Shown here: positions 8,999-17,982 of the stretch, in pieces | Layout of the letters: every line of letters starts with the position of its first letter | How positions within the stretch are numbered: the first letter of the stretch is position 1 | Assembly: GCF_030160755.1 (NCBI RefSeq) | Contig: NZ_BSOY01000019.1 | Coordinates: forward strand, 1 to 39,183 | Reading direction: 5' to 3' | Length of the DNA stretch: 39,183 bases | Source of the DNA: Brevundimonas denitrificans | GTDB lineage: Bacteria > Pseudomonadota > Alphaproteobacteria > Caulobacterales > Caulobacteraceae | The notes under the pieces: model-generated | The model's database searches: none | What the model was told of the DNA's origin: nothing | What the model saw: the letters and a program-made list of their open reading frames with translations, nothing else | Position numbers and translations under genes: made by a program

Positions 8999-9026
8999 AT
9001 GAAACCTCACCTGTGAAGTTTCATAT
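8997..9026 (-). promoter_or_regulatory. Palindromic operator over the XRE gene start
   Basis: ATATGAAAC on the left is mirrored by GTTTCATAT on the right, with an inner CAC/GTG pair, so 13 of 15 base pairs are symmetric across 30 bases. Read on the minus strand it contains a possible -10 (TATATG, 9022-9027, with GTGACT 17 bases upstream), the ribosome-binding site and the ATG. A protein bound here would block both transcription and ribosome access. The adjacent XRE protein is the obvious candidate binder; that link is inferred. Confidence 0.7.
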
Positions 9027-9106
9027 ATCAGAACGGGGACATGAAGTCACTGTCGAGGATGGACGACAGGCGGCGCGCCGCGGCCGGCCGGCGTCGGGAG
9101 AGGCTT

Positions 9107-9143
9107 GAACGAAAACGGCCCCGGCGATCGCTCGCCGGGGCCG
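9107..9143 (-). terminator. Rho-independent terminator of the M13 peptidase gene
   Basis: On the minus strand a perfect 12-base-pair GC stem (CGGCCCCGGCGA with its complement) closes a four-base loop at 9116-9143, beginning 22 bases after the peptidase stop. It is followed by GTTTTCGTTC, which supplies the U-rich run. This is the clearest intrinsic terminator in the window. Confidence 0.85.
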
Positions 9144-9164
9144 TCGTCGTGTCGGGTTCAGGAC

Positions 9165-11228
9165 CTACCAGATACGGGCGCGGGCCTCCGGCGCGAGATA
9201 TTGTTCGTCGCCCGGCTGGACGCCGAAAGCGGCGTACCAGGCGTCGATATTCCGCGGCGGCACCGCGGCCCGGTACTGGGCCGGCGAATGCGGGTCGACG
9301 GTGACCTGCTGGCGCAGGGCCTCGTCGCGCGAGTTTTCACGCCAGACCTGGGCCCAGCCGAGGAAGACCCGCTGATCGCCGGTCAGGCCGTTGATCACCG
9401 GCGCCTCGGCTCCGTTCAGCGACAGATGGTAGGCGTCCAGCGCCAGCAGCAGGCCGCCGAGGTCGGCGATGTTCTCGCCCATGGTCAGTTCGCCGTTGAC
9501 GTTCGTGCCCTCGAACGGGCTCAGGGCCGAATACTGGGCGCCCAGAACCCGCGCGCGTTCCTCGAACTTGGCCGCGTCCTCGGCCGTCCACCAGTCGCGC
9601 AGCACGCCGTCGCCGTCGACCTTGCGGCCCTGGTCGTCGAAGCCGTGGGTGATCTCGTGGCCGATGACCGCGCCGATGCCGCCGTAGTTGATGGCCGGAT
9701 CGGCGTTCGGATCGAAGAAGGGGGCCTGCAGGATGGCGGCCGGGAAGACGATCTCGTTGCGCGGCGGGTTGTAGTAGGCGTTCACCGTCTGGGGGGTCAT
9801 GCCCCACTCCAGCGGATCGACCGGGCGGGTCAGCTTGCCGACGTTCCACGCCCATTCGAAGGCCGCCGACCGCTCGACATTGCCGTACAGGTCGCCGGGC
9901 TCCAGCCTCAGGCCGTCATAGCTGCGCCACTGTTCGGGATAGCCGATTTTCACCCCGAAGCGGCTCATCTTGTAGAGCGCCTGCTGGCGGGTTTCGGGGC
10001 TCATCCATTCCAGCCCCTCGATGCGGGCGGTCATCGCGCGACGGAGGTTGGCGACCAGTGCCTCCATCTGGGCCTTGGACTCGGCGGGGAAGTGGCGGGC
10101 GACATATTCCTGGCCCAGCGACTCGCCGAGCGAATTGTCGACCAGCTGCACGCCGCGTTTCCAGCGGGGCCGGTTGTCGGGCTGTCCGTTGAGCACCCGG
10201 CCGTAGAAGTTGAAATTGGCCTCCACGAAGGCGCTCGACAGATAGGGCGCCGCCTGGTCGATGACGTGGAAGGCCTGCCACGACTGCAGGGTTTCGATCG
10301 GGGTCTCGGCGAAGACGCGGGCCATGCCGGGGAAGGCGGTGTTGTTGGTGGCGATCAGGGTGGGCACATGGGCCACGCCGGCGCCCTCGGCCCAGGCGGC
10401 CCAGTCGAAGCCCGGCGCGGCGGCGGCCAGCTCGGCCACGGTCATGGGGTTGTAGATCTTGTCGATCTGGCGGTTCTGGACCTGGGTCCAGTGCTGTTCG
10501 GCGATGCGGGTCTCGAACGCGAGGATGGCGTCGGCGGCGGCTTCCGGCTCGGGCCAGCCCGCGAGGGTCAGGGCGGTGGCGACATAGGTCCGGTAGGCGG
10601 CCTTCTGGGTCGCGAAACTGTCCTCGAGATAGTAGTCGCGGTCAGGCAGGCCGAGGCCGCCCTGGCCGACATAGGCGGCGGTCCGGTCCGGCGCCTTGAG
10701 ATCCTCGAACGTGCCGATGCCGAACAGGCTGGAGCCGAAGCCGCCCTGGGTGCGGCCCATCAGGGCGGCGATTTCCTCGCGAGTGTCGGCGGCGCGGACC
10801 TCGGCCAGATCAGCCTGCAGCGGGCTGGCGCCCAGACGCTCGACCGTCGCCTCGTCCATGAAGCTGCCGTAGAAGGCGCCGATGCGGGCGGCCTCGGGAC
10901 TGGAGGACGGATTGGCGGCGCTCTCCTCGATCAGGGTCTTCAGATTGTCCTGCGAGCGATCGTACAGCATGTCGAACACGCCGAACGAGGTCTTGTCGGC
11001 CGGGATCGGGGTGTTGGCCAGATAGACGCCGCTGGCGAAGCGATTGAAGTCGTCGCCGGGACGGACCGACGTATCCATGCCCGCGGTGTCGAAGCCGAAG
11101 GCGCCGATCTCGGCCTGATCCGTCGCCGGGATCTCCACGATCGGCGGGGCCGTCTGGGCCTGGACCGCGCCGGCGGCGAACAGAAGGGCCGCGCCGGCGG
11201 CGCAGGCCATGAGTTTGAGTCTGAGCAT
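9165..11228 (-). CDS. Secreted M13-family zinc metallopeptidase (PepO/neprilysin type)
   Basis: A 687-residue exported endopeptidase. The signal peptide MLRLKLMACAAGAALLFAAGAVQA precedes the peptidase_M13 N-terminal domain (PGDDFNRFASGVYLANTPIP). The catalytic domain has NEIVFPAAILQAPFF, the zinc motif HEITH at 524-528, and the third ligand E585 with D589 in GENIADLGG. The C-terminal PEARARIW resembles the usual CxxW-type ending but lacks the cysteine, as in many bacterial forms. Such enzymes trim oligopeptides in the periplasm. It is monocistronic, with a strong terminator after it, and lies downstream of purN with an 81-base gap. Confidence 0.95.
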   Translation of the reverse strand: MLRLKLMACAAGAALLFAAGAVQAQTAPPIVEIPATDQAEIGAFGFDTAGMDTSVRPGDDFNRFASGVYLANTPIPADKTSFGVFDMLYDRSQDNLKTLIEESAANPSSSPEAARIGAFYGSFMDEATVERLGASPLQADLAEVRAADTREEIAALMGRTQGGFGSSLFGIGTFEDLKAPDRTAAYVGQGGLGLPDRDYYLEDSFATQKAAYRTYVATALTLAGWPEPEAAADAILAFETRIAEQHWTQVQNRQIDKIYNPMTVAELAAAAPGFDWAAWAEGAGVAHVPTLIATNNTAFPGMARVFAETPIETLQSWQAFHVIDQAAPYLSSAFVEANFNFYGRVLNGQPDNRPRWKRGVQLVDNSLGESLGQEYVARHFPAESKAQMEALVANLRRAMTARIEGLEWMSPETRQQALYKMSRFGVKIGYPEQWRSYDGLRLEPGDLYGNVERSAAFEWAWNVGKLTRPVDPLEWGMTPQTVNAYYNPPRNEIVFPAAILQAPFFDPNADPAINYGGIGAVIGHEITHGFDDQGRKVDGDGVLRDWWTAEDAAKFEERARVLGAQYSALSPFEGTNVNGELTMGENIADLGGLLLALDAYHLSLNGAEAPVINGLTGDQRVFLGWAQVWRENSRDEALRQQVTVDPHSPAQYRAAVPPRNIDAWYAAFGVQPGDEQYLAPEARARIW

Positions 11229-11309
11229 GAGGGCCCCCGTTGAATTTCGGCGGCACGCTGCCTCACCCCTGCGCGCCTGTCGCCGGAAAAGGCGGGAGAT
11301 TACGAACTT

Positions 11310-11906
11310 CTAATCTGGCGTCCGGCAGAAACGGGCGAGGGCTTGCGGGTAGAGTTGGTGCTCGGCGGCCAGCACCCGTTGAGCGAGGGCGGCCGGGGTG
11401 TCGTCAGGCTGGACCGGCACGACGGCCTGACCCAGCACCGGGCCGTCGTCGACGCCTTCGGTGACCAGATGCACGGTGCAGCCCGCCTCGGCGTCGCCCG
11501 CCGCGATGGCCCGCGCGTGGGTGTCCAGCCCCGGATATTTCGGCAGCAGACTCGGGTGGATGTTCAGCATCCGCCCGGCCCATCGGCCGACGAGGAAGGG
11601 AGTCAGCAGCCGCATATAGCCGGCCAGGGCCACGACCTCGACGTGGTGGGCCTCCAGCACGGTCTGGATCGCCTGTTCGTGCGCCGCCCGGTCCTTGCCG
11701 AAGGCGGCGTGGTCGACAATCGCCGTCGGGACGCCCTTGGCCTCGGCCACGGTCAGACCGCCGGCCTCCGCCTTGTTCGAGAGGACCAGGACCACCTCGT
11801 AGGGCGCGTCGGACTCACCGGCGGCGTCGACCAGCGCGGCCATGTTCGACCCGGCGCCGGAGATGAGGACGGCGACGCGGACGCGGCCGGTGCGCGCTGT
11901 CGGCAT
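11310..11906 (-). CDS. purN: Phosphoribosylglycinamide formyltransferase PurN
   Basis: Catalyses the third step of de novo purine synthesis, formylating GAR with 10-formyl-tetrahydrofolate. The 198-residue protein shows VAVLISGAGSNM, the catalytic N115 and H117 in NIHPSLLPKYPGLDTH, and D153 in TEGVDDGPVLGQ. The ATG at 11906 shares one base with the stop of the preceding M28 peptidase gene (TGATG), so translation is coupled to a gene outside the purine pathway. The usual partner purM lies 2 kb upstream on the same strand, separated by the peptidase and a small opposite-strand gene. Confidence 0.96.
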   Translation of the reverse strand: MPTARTGRVRVAVLISGAGSNMAALVDAAGESDAPYEVVLVLSNKAEAGGLTVAEAKGVPTAIVDHAAFGKDRAAHEQAIQTVLEAHHVEVVALAGYMRLLTPFLVGRWAGRMLNIHPSLLPKYPGLDTHARAIAAGDAEAGCTVHLVTEGVDDGPVLGQAVVPVQPDDTPAALAQRVLAAEHQLYPQALARFCRTPD

Positions 11907-13282
11907 CAGCTGGCCGGGCGGGGGGCCGGGTCGCCGACCGAAACGAAGGAGCCGGCCGGACCGGGGAAGACCACCGGGCTCTCATAGCCGTCGTCCGACA
12001 CGGCCGAGACGCCGAAGAAGTAGTCGTCGATGACGATGCCCGGCAGGGTCAGCTCGGTCGCGGACCCGGCCCAGCGGCTGTGGGTCCATTGCGGGGCTGT
12101 GGTGGAGCGCCACCAGACGCGATAGCCGGCAGCGCCGGGCACGGCCTGCCATTTCACCGTGGTGTCCGGCTTGACCGCGCCCTCGATGGTCACGCCCAGC
12201 GGGCTGGCGGGGGCGTTGGCCAGCGCCGCCATGGCGACGATGTTCAGCCGCGCCACCTGACCCAGATAGTCGAAGTCCACGCCCTCGATGGTGTCGCCGT
12301 AGTGGACGCCGTCCTCGATGCGCAGGTCCTGATGCTGGCGGTCGTAGTTCTCGGCGCCTTCCGAGATCCGGACAGCGGGAAAGCCGTGGCGCAGCATCTC
12401 CACCTGATCGCCGCCGCGGCCGTAGCGGTCGGTGCGATAGATCATCTCGACATCGAAATTGGCCAGGTAGCGGTCGGCCAGTCCGTCGACGAAGCGGGCC
12501 AGATTGCGCGACGAGGAATCGACCTCGCCGCCGTTGTAGCGCCGCCGCTCCTCCTGGGCCTCGGTTTCAACGGTCTTGGTGCCTTCGGAAAAGACGCGGA
12601 CGCGGGTGGTGTCGCGCACCCCGGACTGGCCTTCGGAATTGCCGACAATGTCGTTGTTGAGATTGGCCTCGACGCGCCAGCCCTGGGCCTGGGCGTAGTC
12701 GGCCAGAATCTTGCCGCCCAGCAGCCCCTGTTCCTCGCCGGACAGGGCGGCGAACACCAGGGTGGCCTCGAAGCGGTGTTTCGACAGCACCCGCGCCGCC
12801 TCCAGCACCGCGGCCACGCCCGAGGCGTCGTCGTTCGCGCCGGGGGCGTCGTCGGTGAAATTCATCACGTCGGTGACGCGCGAGTCGATGTGGCCCGAGA
12901 TGATGATGACCCGGTTGGGGTCGCCTGTGCCGCGCTGGATGGCGACGATGTTCACCACTTCGGTCGGAGTGGGCACCCGGGCGGCGGTGACGGTGTCGGA
13001 CGGGGTCACGACGGTCAGGCAGCCGTCGCAGTCGCGGCTGATCATCTCGAACTGGCCCTGGGCCCAGCGCCGAGCGGCGCCGATGCCGCGCGTGTTCGAA
13101 GCCGTCTCAGACATCGTATGGCGGGTTCCGAACCCGACGAGCGCCTCGATGTCGGCGCGCATCCGCTCGGGGCGGATCTCGGTCGCCAGCTGGTGCAGCA
13201 GGGCCTGTTCCTGGACGGTCTGGGCCGCGGCGGGGGCCGACGCCAGAAGCGCTCCGGTCAGGGCGATAGACAGCGCGCGCAT
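11906..13282 (-). CDS. Secreted M28-family zinc aminopeptidase with C-terminal fibronectin-like domain
   Basis: A 458-residue exported metallopeptidase. After the signal peptide (MRALSIALTGALLASAPAAA) the M28 fold keeps its zinc and catalytic residues: H131 in SGHIDSR, D151 in GANDDASG, E183/E184 in SGEEQG, D211 in NNDIVGN and H317 in NYDRQHQ. Residues from about 360 to the end (VTIEGAVKPDTTVKWQAVPGAAGYRVWWR) look like a fibronectin type III-like domain that could bind substrate or cell wall. The in-frame extension upstream of 13282 lacks a signal and crosses a probable promoter region. It is fused by a one-base overlap to purN, an unexpected partner. Confidence 0.92.
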   Translation of the reverse strand: MRALSIALTGALLASAPAAAQTVQEQALLHQLATEIRPERMRADIEALVGFGTRHTMSETASNTRGIGAARRWAQGQFEMISRDCDGCLTVVTPSDTVTAARVPTPTEVVNIVAIQRGTGDPNRVIIISGHIDSRVTDVMNFTDDAPGANDDASGVAAVLEAARVLSKHRFEATLVFAALSGEEQGLLGGKILADYAQAQGWRVEANLNNDIVGNSEGQSGVRDTTRVRVFSEGTKTVETEAQEERRRYNGGEVDSSSRNLARFVDGLADRYLANFDVEMIYRTDRYGRGGDQVEMLRHGFPAVRISEGAENYDRQHQDLRIEDGVHYGDTIEGVDFDYLGQVARLNIVAMAALANAPASPLGVTIEGAVKPDTTVKWQAVPGAAGYRVWWRSTTAPQWTHSRWAGSATELTLPGIVIDDYFFGVSAVSDDGYESPVVFPGPAGSFVSVGDPAPRPAS

Positions 13283-13421
13283 CGGCGACCTCACGAATTG
13301 TGGAAGGCGCGGACCATGCCGGGCGGGTCGCGCCCGGTCAACGGCTCGCGCGCAGGTGTGGCGCTTGCGCTTGGCGAGCGCCTCGGAAACAGTGCGGCCG
13401 ACGCGCTCCGGAGTTTCGTCC

Positions 13422-13892
13422 ATGCTTGCCCTCGTCCTCGCCGCCACCCTGTTCACGGCCTCAGCGCCGCCCACCGACATGACGCGCAGCATCCTGACCG
13501 ACGTCTGCCTGCCCTATGTGACGGGCGAGACCAGCGACACGGCTGCGCTGGAATTCCTGGGCTTCGTCGAGACTCCGGCGCCGGAGGCCGACACCCGCAC
13601 CTTCCAGAGCGAGGACCAGGCCCATCTGCTGCGTCTGACGACTGAGGGCAGCGTCGCCGACGGCAATCTCAACCGGGTCTGTGTCATCCAGGCGCGTCGC
13701 GGAGGCTTCGACGCGGCGAAGGCGTCGGTGCTGCCGGTCATGCGGGACCGGGGCTTCACGCCTGAACCGGGCCTGCCGGCCAACCGTCCCATCTGGACGA
13801 AGGACGGGGTCACGGTCTCGCTTCGGCAGAACCCCGGCGCCGCCGCGCTGGTGCGGGTGACCTTCAGCAGTCTCGACGCCGAAGGCTACTAG
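13422..13892 (+). CDS. Small secreted protein of unknown function
   Basis: A 156-residue protein beginning with a signal peptide ([15 protein letters not shown]) and two later cysteines (DVCLPYV and RVCVIQ) that could form a disulfide. No domain was recognised. The body is a mixed alpha/beta composition with the conserved-looking strand pattern [16 protein letters not shown] near the end, reminiscent of NMCC_0638-type alphaproteobacterial small exported proteins, but this is only an impression. CGGAG at 13409-13413 is a suitable ribosome-binding site. The stop overlaps the convergent purM stop by four bases (CTAG). Confidence 0.75.
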   Translation: MLALVLAATLFTASAPPTDMTRSILTDVCLPYVTGETSDTAALEFLGFVETPAPEADTRTFQSEDQAHLLRLTTEGSVADGNLNRVCVIQARRGGFDAAKASVLPVMRDRGFTPEPGLPANRPIWTKDGVTVSLRQNPGAAALVRVTFSSLDAEGY

Positions 13893-14926
13893 GCGGCTTC
13901 CAACTGGCCGCAGACGAAGGCGACCTCGCCGGCGGTCAGCAGGCCGGCCAGCACCGGCTCGGCGTTCTCGGGCGACACGATGAGGATGAAGCCCATGCCG
14001 CAGTTGAAGGTGCGGCGCAGTTCGTGATCCGAAATCCCGCCGGTCTCGCCCAGCCACTGGAAGACGTGCGGCATCGGCCATGCGTCCCAGTCGAAGCTGG
14101 CCTGCAGGCCCTCGGCGATGCAGCGCGGCGGGTTTTCGATCAGGCCGCCGCCGGTGATGTGGGCCGCGCCCTTGATGAGGCCAGCCTTCATCAGGGGCAG
14201 AACCGGCTTCACATAGATGCGGGTCGGCTCCATCAGCGCCTGGGCCAGGGTCCGGTCGCGGGCGAAGGGGGCGTCGTCGCCCCAGGCCAGACCGGACTTC
14301 TCGACCACCTTGCGGATCAGGGAATAGCCGTTCGAGTGCGGACCCGAGGAGGCCAGGCCGATGATGATGTCGCCCGCCGCCTGCCGATCCAGATAAGGCA
14401 GGGCGTGGCCGCGCTCGACGGCGCCCAGCGAGAAGCCGGCGAGGTCGTAGTCGCCGCCCTGGTACATGCCGGGCATTTCGGCCGTCTCGCCGCCGACAAG
14501 GGCGCAGCCGGCCTGACGACAGCCTTCGGCGATTCCGGCCACGACGCGTTTGGCGGCGTCGATCTCGAGCTTGCCGGTGGCGTAGTAGTCGAGGAACAGC
14601 AGCGGCTCGGCGCCCTGGGCCAGCAGGTCATTGACGCACATGGCGACCAGATCGATCCCGACCCCGTCATGGCGTCCAGTCTCGATGGCGATCTTCAGCT
14701 TAGTGCCGACGCCGTCGGTGGTGGCGACGATCAGCGGATCCTCGAACCCCGCCGCCTTGAGGTCGAACAGGGCGCCGAATCCGCCCAGAGAGGCTTCCGC
14801 GCCGGGGCGGCGCGTGGACTTCGCCAGCGGCTTGATGGCGTCCACCAGCATCTCGCCGGCGTCGATATCCACCCCCGCATCGGCGTAGGTCAGGCCATTG
14901 CGCAGCGGGTCGGGGGTGTCGCTCAT
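13889..14926 (-). CDS. purM: Phosphoribosylformylglycinamidine cyclo-ligase PurM (AIR synthetase)
   Basis: Closes the imidazole ring of AIR using ATP in the fifth step of purine synthesis. The 345-residue length is normal. Recognisable blocks are [83 protein letters not shown] and [13 protein letters not shown]. The ATG at 14926 fits the family. It is divergent from rnd, with 80 bases between the two starts, and its 3' end meets the small secreted gene. Confidence 0.97.
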   Translation of the reverse strand: MSDTPDPLRNGLTYADAGVDIDAGEMLVDAIKPLAKSTRRPGAEASLGGFGALFDLKAAGFEDPLIVATTDGVGTKLKIAIETGRHDGVGIDLVAMCVNDLLAQGAEPLLFLDYYATGKLEIDAAKRVVAGIAEGCRQAGCALVGGETAEMPGMYQGGDYDLAGFSLGAVERGHALPYLDRQAAGDIIIGLASSGPHSNGYSLIRKVVEKSGLAWGDDAPFARDRTLAQALMEPTRIYVKPVLPLMKAGLIKGAAHITGGGLIENPPRCIAEGLQASFDWDAWPMPHVFQWLGETGGISDHELRRTFNCGMGFILIVSPENAEPVLAGLLTAGEVAFVCGQLEAA

Positions 14927-14969
14927 CGGTCACGGGCCTGAATCAGTGGGCGGATTTCTGCGGCGGGTC

Positions 14970-15000
14970 TTGCCACAACCGTATCGCGCGGGGCTATAGC
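14970..15000 (+). promoter_or_regulatory. Promoter of rnd, predicting a leaderless mRNA
   Basis: TTGCCA at 14970-14975 and TATAGC at 14995-15000 are 19 bases apart (18 if CTATAG is used). Transcription would then begin about seven bases downstream, at or next to the A of the rnd ATG at 15007. There is no Shine-Dalgarno sequence before that ATG, which agrees with a leaderless message. Confidence 0.5.
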
Positions 15001-15006
15001 ATCCGA

Positions 15007-16155
15007 ATGACGCCGATCACCACCACCGAGGTCCTGCGCGAATTCTGCGCCCGCCTCGCCAACCAGCCGTTCATCACCGTCGATACCGAATTCATGCGGG
15101 AGACGACCTACTGGCCGCGCCTCTGCCTGATACAGGCGGCGTCGGCCACGGACGCCGCCATCATCGACCCGATGGCCGAGGGGCTGGACCTCGAGCCCTT
15201 CCTGGACCTGCTGCGCGATCCGCAGATCCTGAAGGTCTTCCATGCCGCGCGTCAGGACACCGAGATCTTCGTCAAGCTCGGCGCCATGCCGAAGCCGATG
15301 TTCGACACCCAGGTGGCCGCCATGGCCGCCGGCTTCGGCGACCAGGTCTCCTATGAGGCGCTGGTGCGCCAGATGCTGCGTCAGGAAGTCGACAAGGGCA
15401 GCCGGTTCACCGACTGGGCCCGCCGCCCGCTGTCGGAGGCCCAGTTGGTCTACGCCCTGGGCGACGTGACCCATCTGGCCGCCCTCTATCCCAAGCTGCG
15501 CGACCGGCTGCAGAAGGAGGGCCGTCTGGACTGGGTCATGGCCGAGATGGAGGATCTGACCGATCCGGCCCTCTATGACACCGACCCGGAAAAGGCCTGG
15601 AAGCGGCTGAAGCCCAAGAAGTGGTCGGCCAAATATCTGGCCGCCTTCGTCGCCACGGCGGTCTGGCGCGAGCGCACGGCGCAGGAGCGCGACCAGCCGC
15701 GCGGCCGCATCCTGAAGGACGAAGCGATCGACGAGATCGCCGCCCAGGCGCCGACCGATCCCGACGCCTTCAATCGCCTGCGGTCCGTGCCGAAGGGCTT
15801 CGGCGCATCCCGGCTCGGGCTGGAGCTTTCGGCTGAGTTGAAGCGGGTGCTGGCCGATCCCGAGGCTCACGCGCCCAAGCTGGACCGCCCCGCCCATAAC
15901 CAGCCGGCTCCGCCGTCGGTGGTCGAACTGCTGAAGGTGCTGCTCAAGGCGAAGAGCGACAACGCCGGGGTGGCGACCAAGCTGCTGGCCAATGTCGCCG
16001 ACCTCGAGAAGATCGCGCTCGACGACGAGGCCGACGTCGACGCCCTGAAGGGCTGGCGCCGTCAGCTGTTCGGCGAGGACGCGCTGAAGCTGAAACGCGG
16101 CGAGATCGCCCTGGTGCTGAACGGCGCGCGGGTCGAGGTGGTGGAGATCGAGTAG
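15007..16155 (+). CDS. rnd: Ribonuclease D
   Basis: A 3'-to-5' exoribonuclease that trims tRNA precursors and other structured RNAs. The DEDDy active site is complete: D26 and E28 in TVDTEF, D84 in FHAARQDTEIF, and Y149 with D153 in VYALGDVTHL. The C-terminal region (about 215-290) contains an HRDC domain (RGRILKDEAIDEIAAQAP), followed by a second helical part. The length of 382 residues is typical. The ATG at 15007 follows a promoter so closely that the mRNA is probably leaderless. Its stop is four bases from the stop of the convergent HD-domain gene. Confidence 0.95.
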   Translation: MTPITTTEVLREFCARLANQPFITVDTEFMRETTYWPRLCLIQAASATDAAIIDPMAEGLDLEPFLDLLRDPQILKVFHAARQDTEIFVKLGAMPKPMFDTQVAAMAAGFGDQVSYEALVRQMLRQEVDKGSRFTDWARRPLSEAQLVYALGDVTHLAALYPKLRDRLQKEGRLDWVMAEMEDLTDPALYDTDPEKAWKRLKPKKWSAKYLAAFVATAVWRERTAQERDQPRGRILKDEAIDEIAAQAPTDPDAFNRLRSVPKGFGASRLGLELSAELKRVLADPEAHAPKLDRPAHNQPAPPSVVELLKVLLKAKSDNAGVATKLLANVADLEKIALDDEADVDALKGWRRQLFGEDALKLKRGEIALVLNGARVEVVEIE

Positions 16156-16159
16156 CCGC

Positions 16160-16735
16160 TCAGGCGGTGAGGGCGGCGATTTCCCGGCTGAGATTGTTTC
16201 GGGCCTGCGCCTCGAACCGGTTCGCCCAGACGGGGTCGGCGAACAGATGGGGGCTTTCGAGAAAGCGTCCCATGATCAACGCTCTTCCAGCCCTGTAGAG
16301 GGGGTCCGGCACATGGGCGTATTCATCGCGTATGGCGGCGGCGTAGGCGTCGTACCGGTCCGGAGCAGCGCCCAGGATCGACAGGTCGATTGACACCAGC
16401 CGCGCGCCGAGCACGTCGTCAGCCTGCACCGAATGGCCGGCGGTCAGCAGAATCAGCCGGGCGACCTCGTCGATGAAGGTCTGCGGCGCACCCTCGGCGG
16501 CAAGCCGGTCCGCGGCCATCTTGGCGCTTTCGGCTTCGTTGTCGTTTCGGGTCGGGTCGTAGATCGCGTCGTGAAACCAGATCGCGGCGTCCATCAGCGC
16601 ACGCTGGTCGTCCGTCATGTCTGTCGAGGCGGCGACCTGGGCCAAGCAGTCCTGGATATGCGTCATGGTGTGATAGCGCCGGTGCGGCTCGCCGTAGCGC
16701 GCGATCAGTTCATCGCGAACCGCACCGGAGATCAT
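16160..16735 (-). CDS. HD-superfamily metal-dependent phosphohydrolase (predicted)
   Basis: A 191-residue cytoplasmic protein resembling COG4339. The metal-binding pattern is visible as Y-H-TMTHI near residue 21-26, FHD in AAIWFHDAIYDP, and NDNEAESA. Relatives are called predicted metal-dependent HD superfamily phosphohydrolases; the substrate is not established. It follows ppiB with only four bases between the genes, so the two are probably one operon, although no functional link is apparent. Confidence 0.83.
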   Translation of the reverse strand: MISGAVRDELIARYGEPHRRYHTMTHIQDCLAQVAASTDMTDDQRALMDAAIWFHDAIYDPTRNDNEAESAKMAADRLAAEGAPQTFIDEVARLILLTAGHSVQADDVLGARLVSIDLSILGAAPDRYDAYAAAIRDEYAHVPDPLYRAGRALIMGRFLESPHLFADPVWANRFEAQARNNLSREIAALTA

Positions 16736-16739
16736 GTCG

Positions 16740-17204
16740 TCAGGCCACCGTCGCCTTGACGATCTTGCCCGGGTTCCGGGGCGGCTCGCCCTTGGGCAGG
16801 GCGTCGACGTGTTCCATGCCTTCGATGACCTCGCCCCAGACGGTGTACTGGCCGTCGAGGAAGGAGGCGTCGTCGAGGCAGATGAAGAACTGGCTGTTGG
16901 CGCTGTTGGGGTCCGAGGTGCGGGCCATGGAGCAGACCCCGCGGGCGTGGCGCTCCTTCGAGAACTCGGCCTTCAGATTGGGCTTCTTCGAGCCCGAGGT
17001 GCCGGTGCCGGTCGGATCGCCGCCCTGGGCCATGAAGCCCGGGATGACGCGGTGGAAGACGACGCCGTCGTAAAAGCCTTCCTTCGCCAGCTCGGTGATG
17101 CGGGCGACGTGGCCGGGGGCCAGGTCGGGACGCAGCTTGATGACCACGTCGCGGTCGGCGCCGTCGCCGGTGTCGAGAGAAAAGGTCAGGGTCTGGTCGG
17201 CCAT
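16740..17204 (-). CDS. ppiB: Cytoplasmic cyclophilin-type peptidyl-prolyl isomerase
   Basis: Accelerates proline isomerisation during protein folding. The 154-residue protein has the cyclophilin core: FYDGVVFHRVIPGFMAQGGDPTGTG with the catalytic Arg, SMARTSDPNSANSQFFICL, and the FLDGQYTVWGEVIEGM motif. The ATG at 17204 has AAGGAG upstream and gives a mature cytoplasmic form without signal peptide; in-frame upstream codons would run through that ribosome-binding site. It is divergent from rlmE (67 bases apart) and leads the HD gene. Confidence 0.95.
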   Translation of the reverse strand: MADQTLTFSLDTGDGADRDVVIKLRPDLAPGHVARITELAKEGFYDGVVFHRVIPGFMAQGGDPTGTGTSGSKKPNLKAEFSKERHARGVCSMARTSDPNSANSQFFICLDDASFLDGQYTVWGEVIEGMEHVDALPKGEPPRNPGKIVKATVA

Positions 17205-17271
17205 CGGCGCGCTCCTTGTGAATTGTCGCGGGTCCATAGCCCGCAAACCCGCTGGCGGCTATGTGGATGCG

Positions 17272-17982
17272 ATGACTGACGAAGAAAAGCCCGCCGAGCG
17301 CAGACGAATGGTGCGGCCGCCCTCGGGCGGAACCGCCGCCGGGCGCGGCATGGGCACGAAGATGAAGACGGCGGACACCAAGTCGATGTCCAGCCAGCAG
17401 TGGATCAAGCGCCAGCTGTCGGACAAATGGTCCGAGCGCGCCCGCGCCGAGGGCTGGCGCAGCCGGGCGGCCTTCAAACTGCTGGAGATCGACGACCGCT
17501 TCCACCTGATCCGGCAGGGCAGCCGGGTCATCGATCTGGGCGCGGCGCCCGGCGGCTGGGCCCAGGTGGCGGTCAAGCGCGGCGCGATCGCGGTGGTCGG
17601 GGTCGACCTCCTGCCCGTGGAGCCGGTGCCCGGCGCCATCATGATCCAGGCGGACTTCACCCATCCGGGCGTGGACCAGCAGATGATCGACCTGCTGGGC
17701 GGCGCGCCCGACCTGGTCCTGTCCGACATGGCCCACAACACCGTCGGCCACCGCCAGACCGACCACCTGAAGATCATCGCCCTGATCGAGATCGCCGCCG
17801 ACTTCGCCATCCGGACCCTCAAGCCTGGCGGCCATTTCGTGTCGAAGAATTTCCAGGGCGGCGACGCCGGCGGGGTGCTGGCGCGCTTGCGCGCCGAGTT
17901 CGAGACGGTCAAATACGTCAAGCCGGAGTCGAGCCGGAAGGACAGCGCCGAGGTGTTCCTCGTGGCGATGAACAAGCGATGA
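17272..17982 (+). CDS. rlmE: 23S rRNA (uridine2552-2'-O)-methyltransferase RlmE
   Basis: Methylates U2552 in the ribosomal A loop late in 50S assembly. The 236-residue protein keeps the K-D-K-E catalytic set: K69 in RAAFKLLEID, D152 in VLSDMA, K192 in FVSKNF and E227 in DSAEVFLVA. The SAM loop is VIDLGAAPGGWAQVA. It has a basic, disordered N-terminal extension of about 40 residues compared with E. coli RrmJ, a common feature in alphaproteobacteria. The ATG at 17272 is chosen because the frame upstream is antisense to ppiB. Its stop overlaps the next gene in ATGA form. Confidence 0.96.
   Translation: MTDEEKPAERRRMVRPPSGGTAAGRGMGTKMKTADTKSMSSQQWIKRQLSDKWSERARAEGWRSRAAFKLLEIDDRFHLIRQGSRVIDLGAAPGGWAQVAVKRGAIAVVGVDLLPVEPVPGAIMIQADFTHPGVDQQMIDLLGGAPDLVLSDMAHNTVGHRQTDHLKIIALIEIAADFAIRTLKPGGHFVSKNFQGGDAGGVLARLRAEFETVKYVKPESSRKDSAEVFLVAMNKR

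Noticed and set aside
9105..11243. A 712-codon plus-strand frame opposite the M13 peptidase
   Set aside because: Antisense to a complete peptidase with signal peptide, HEITH and terminator.
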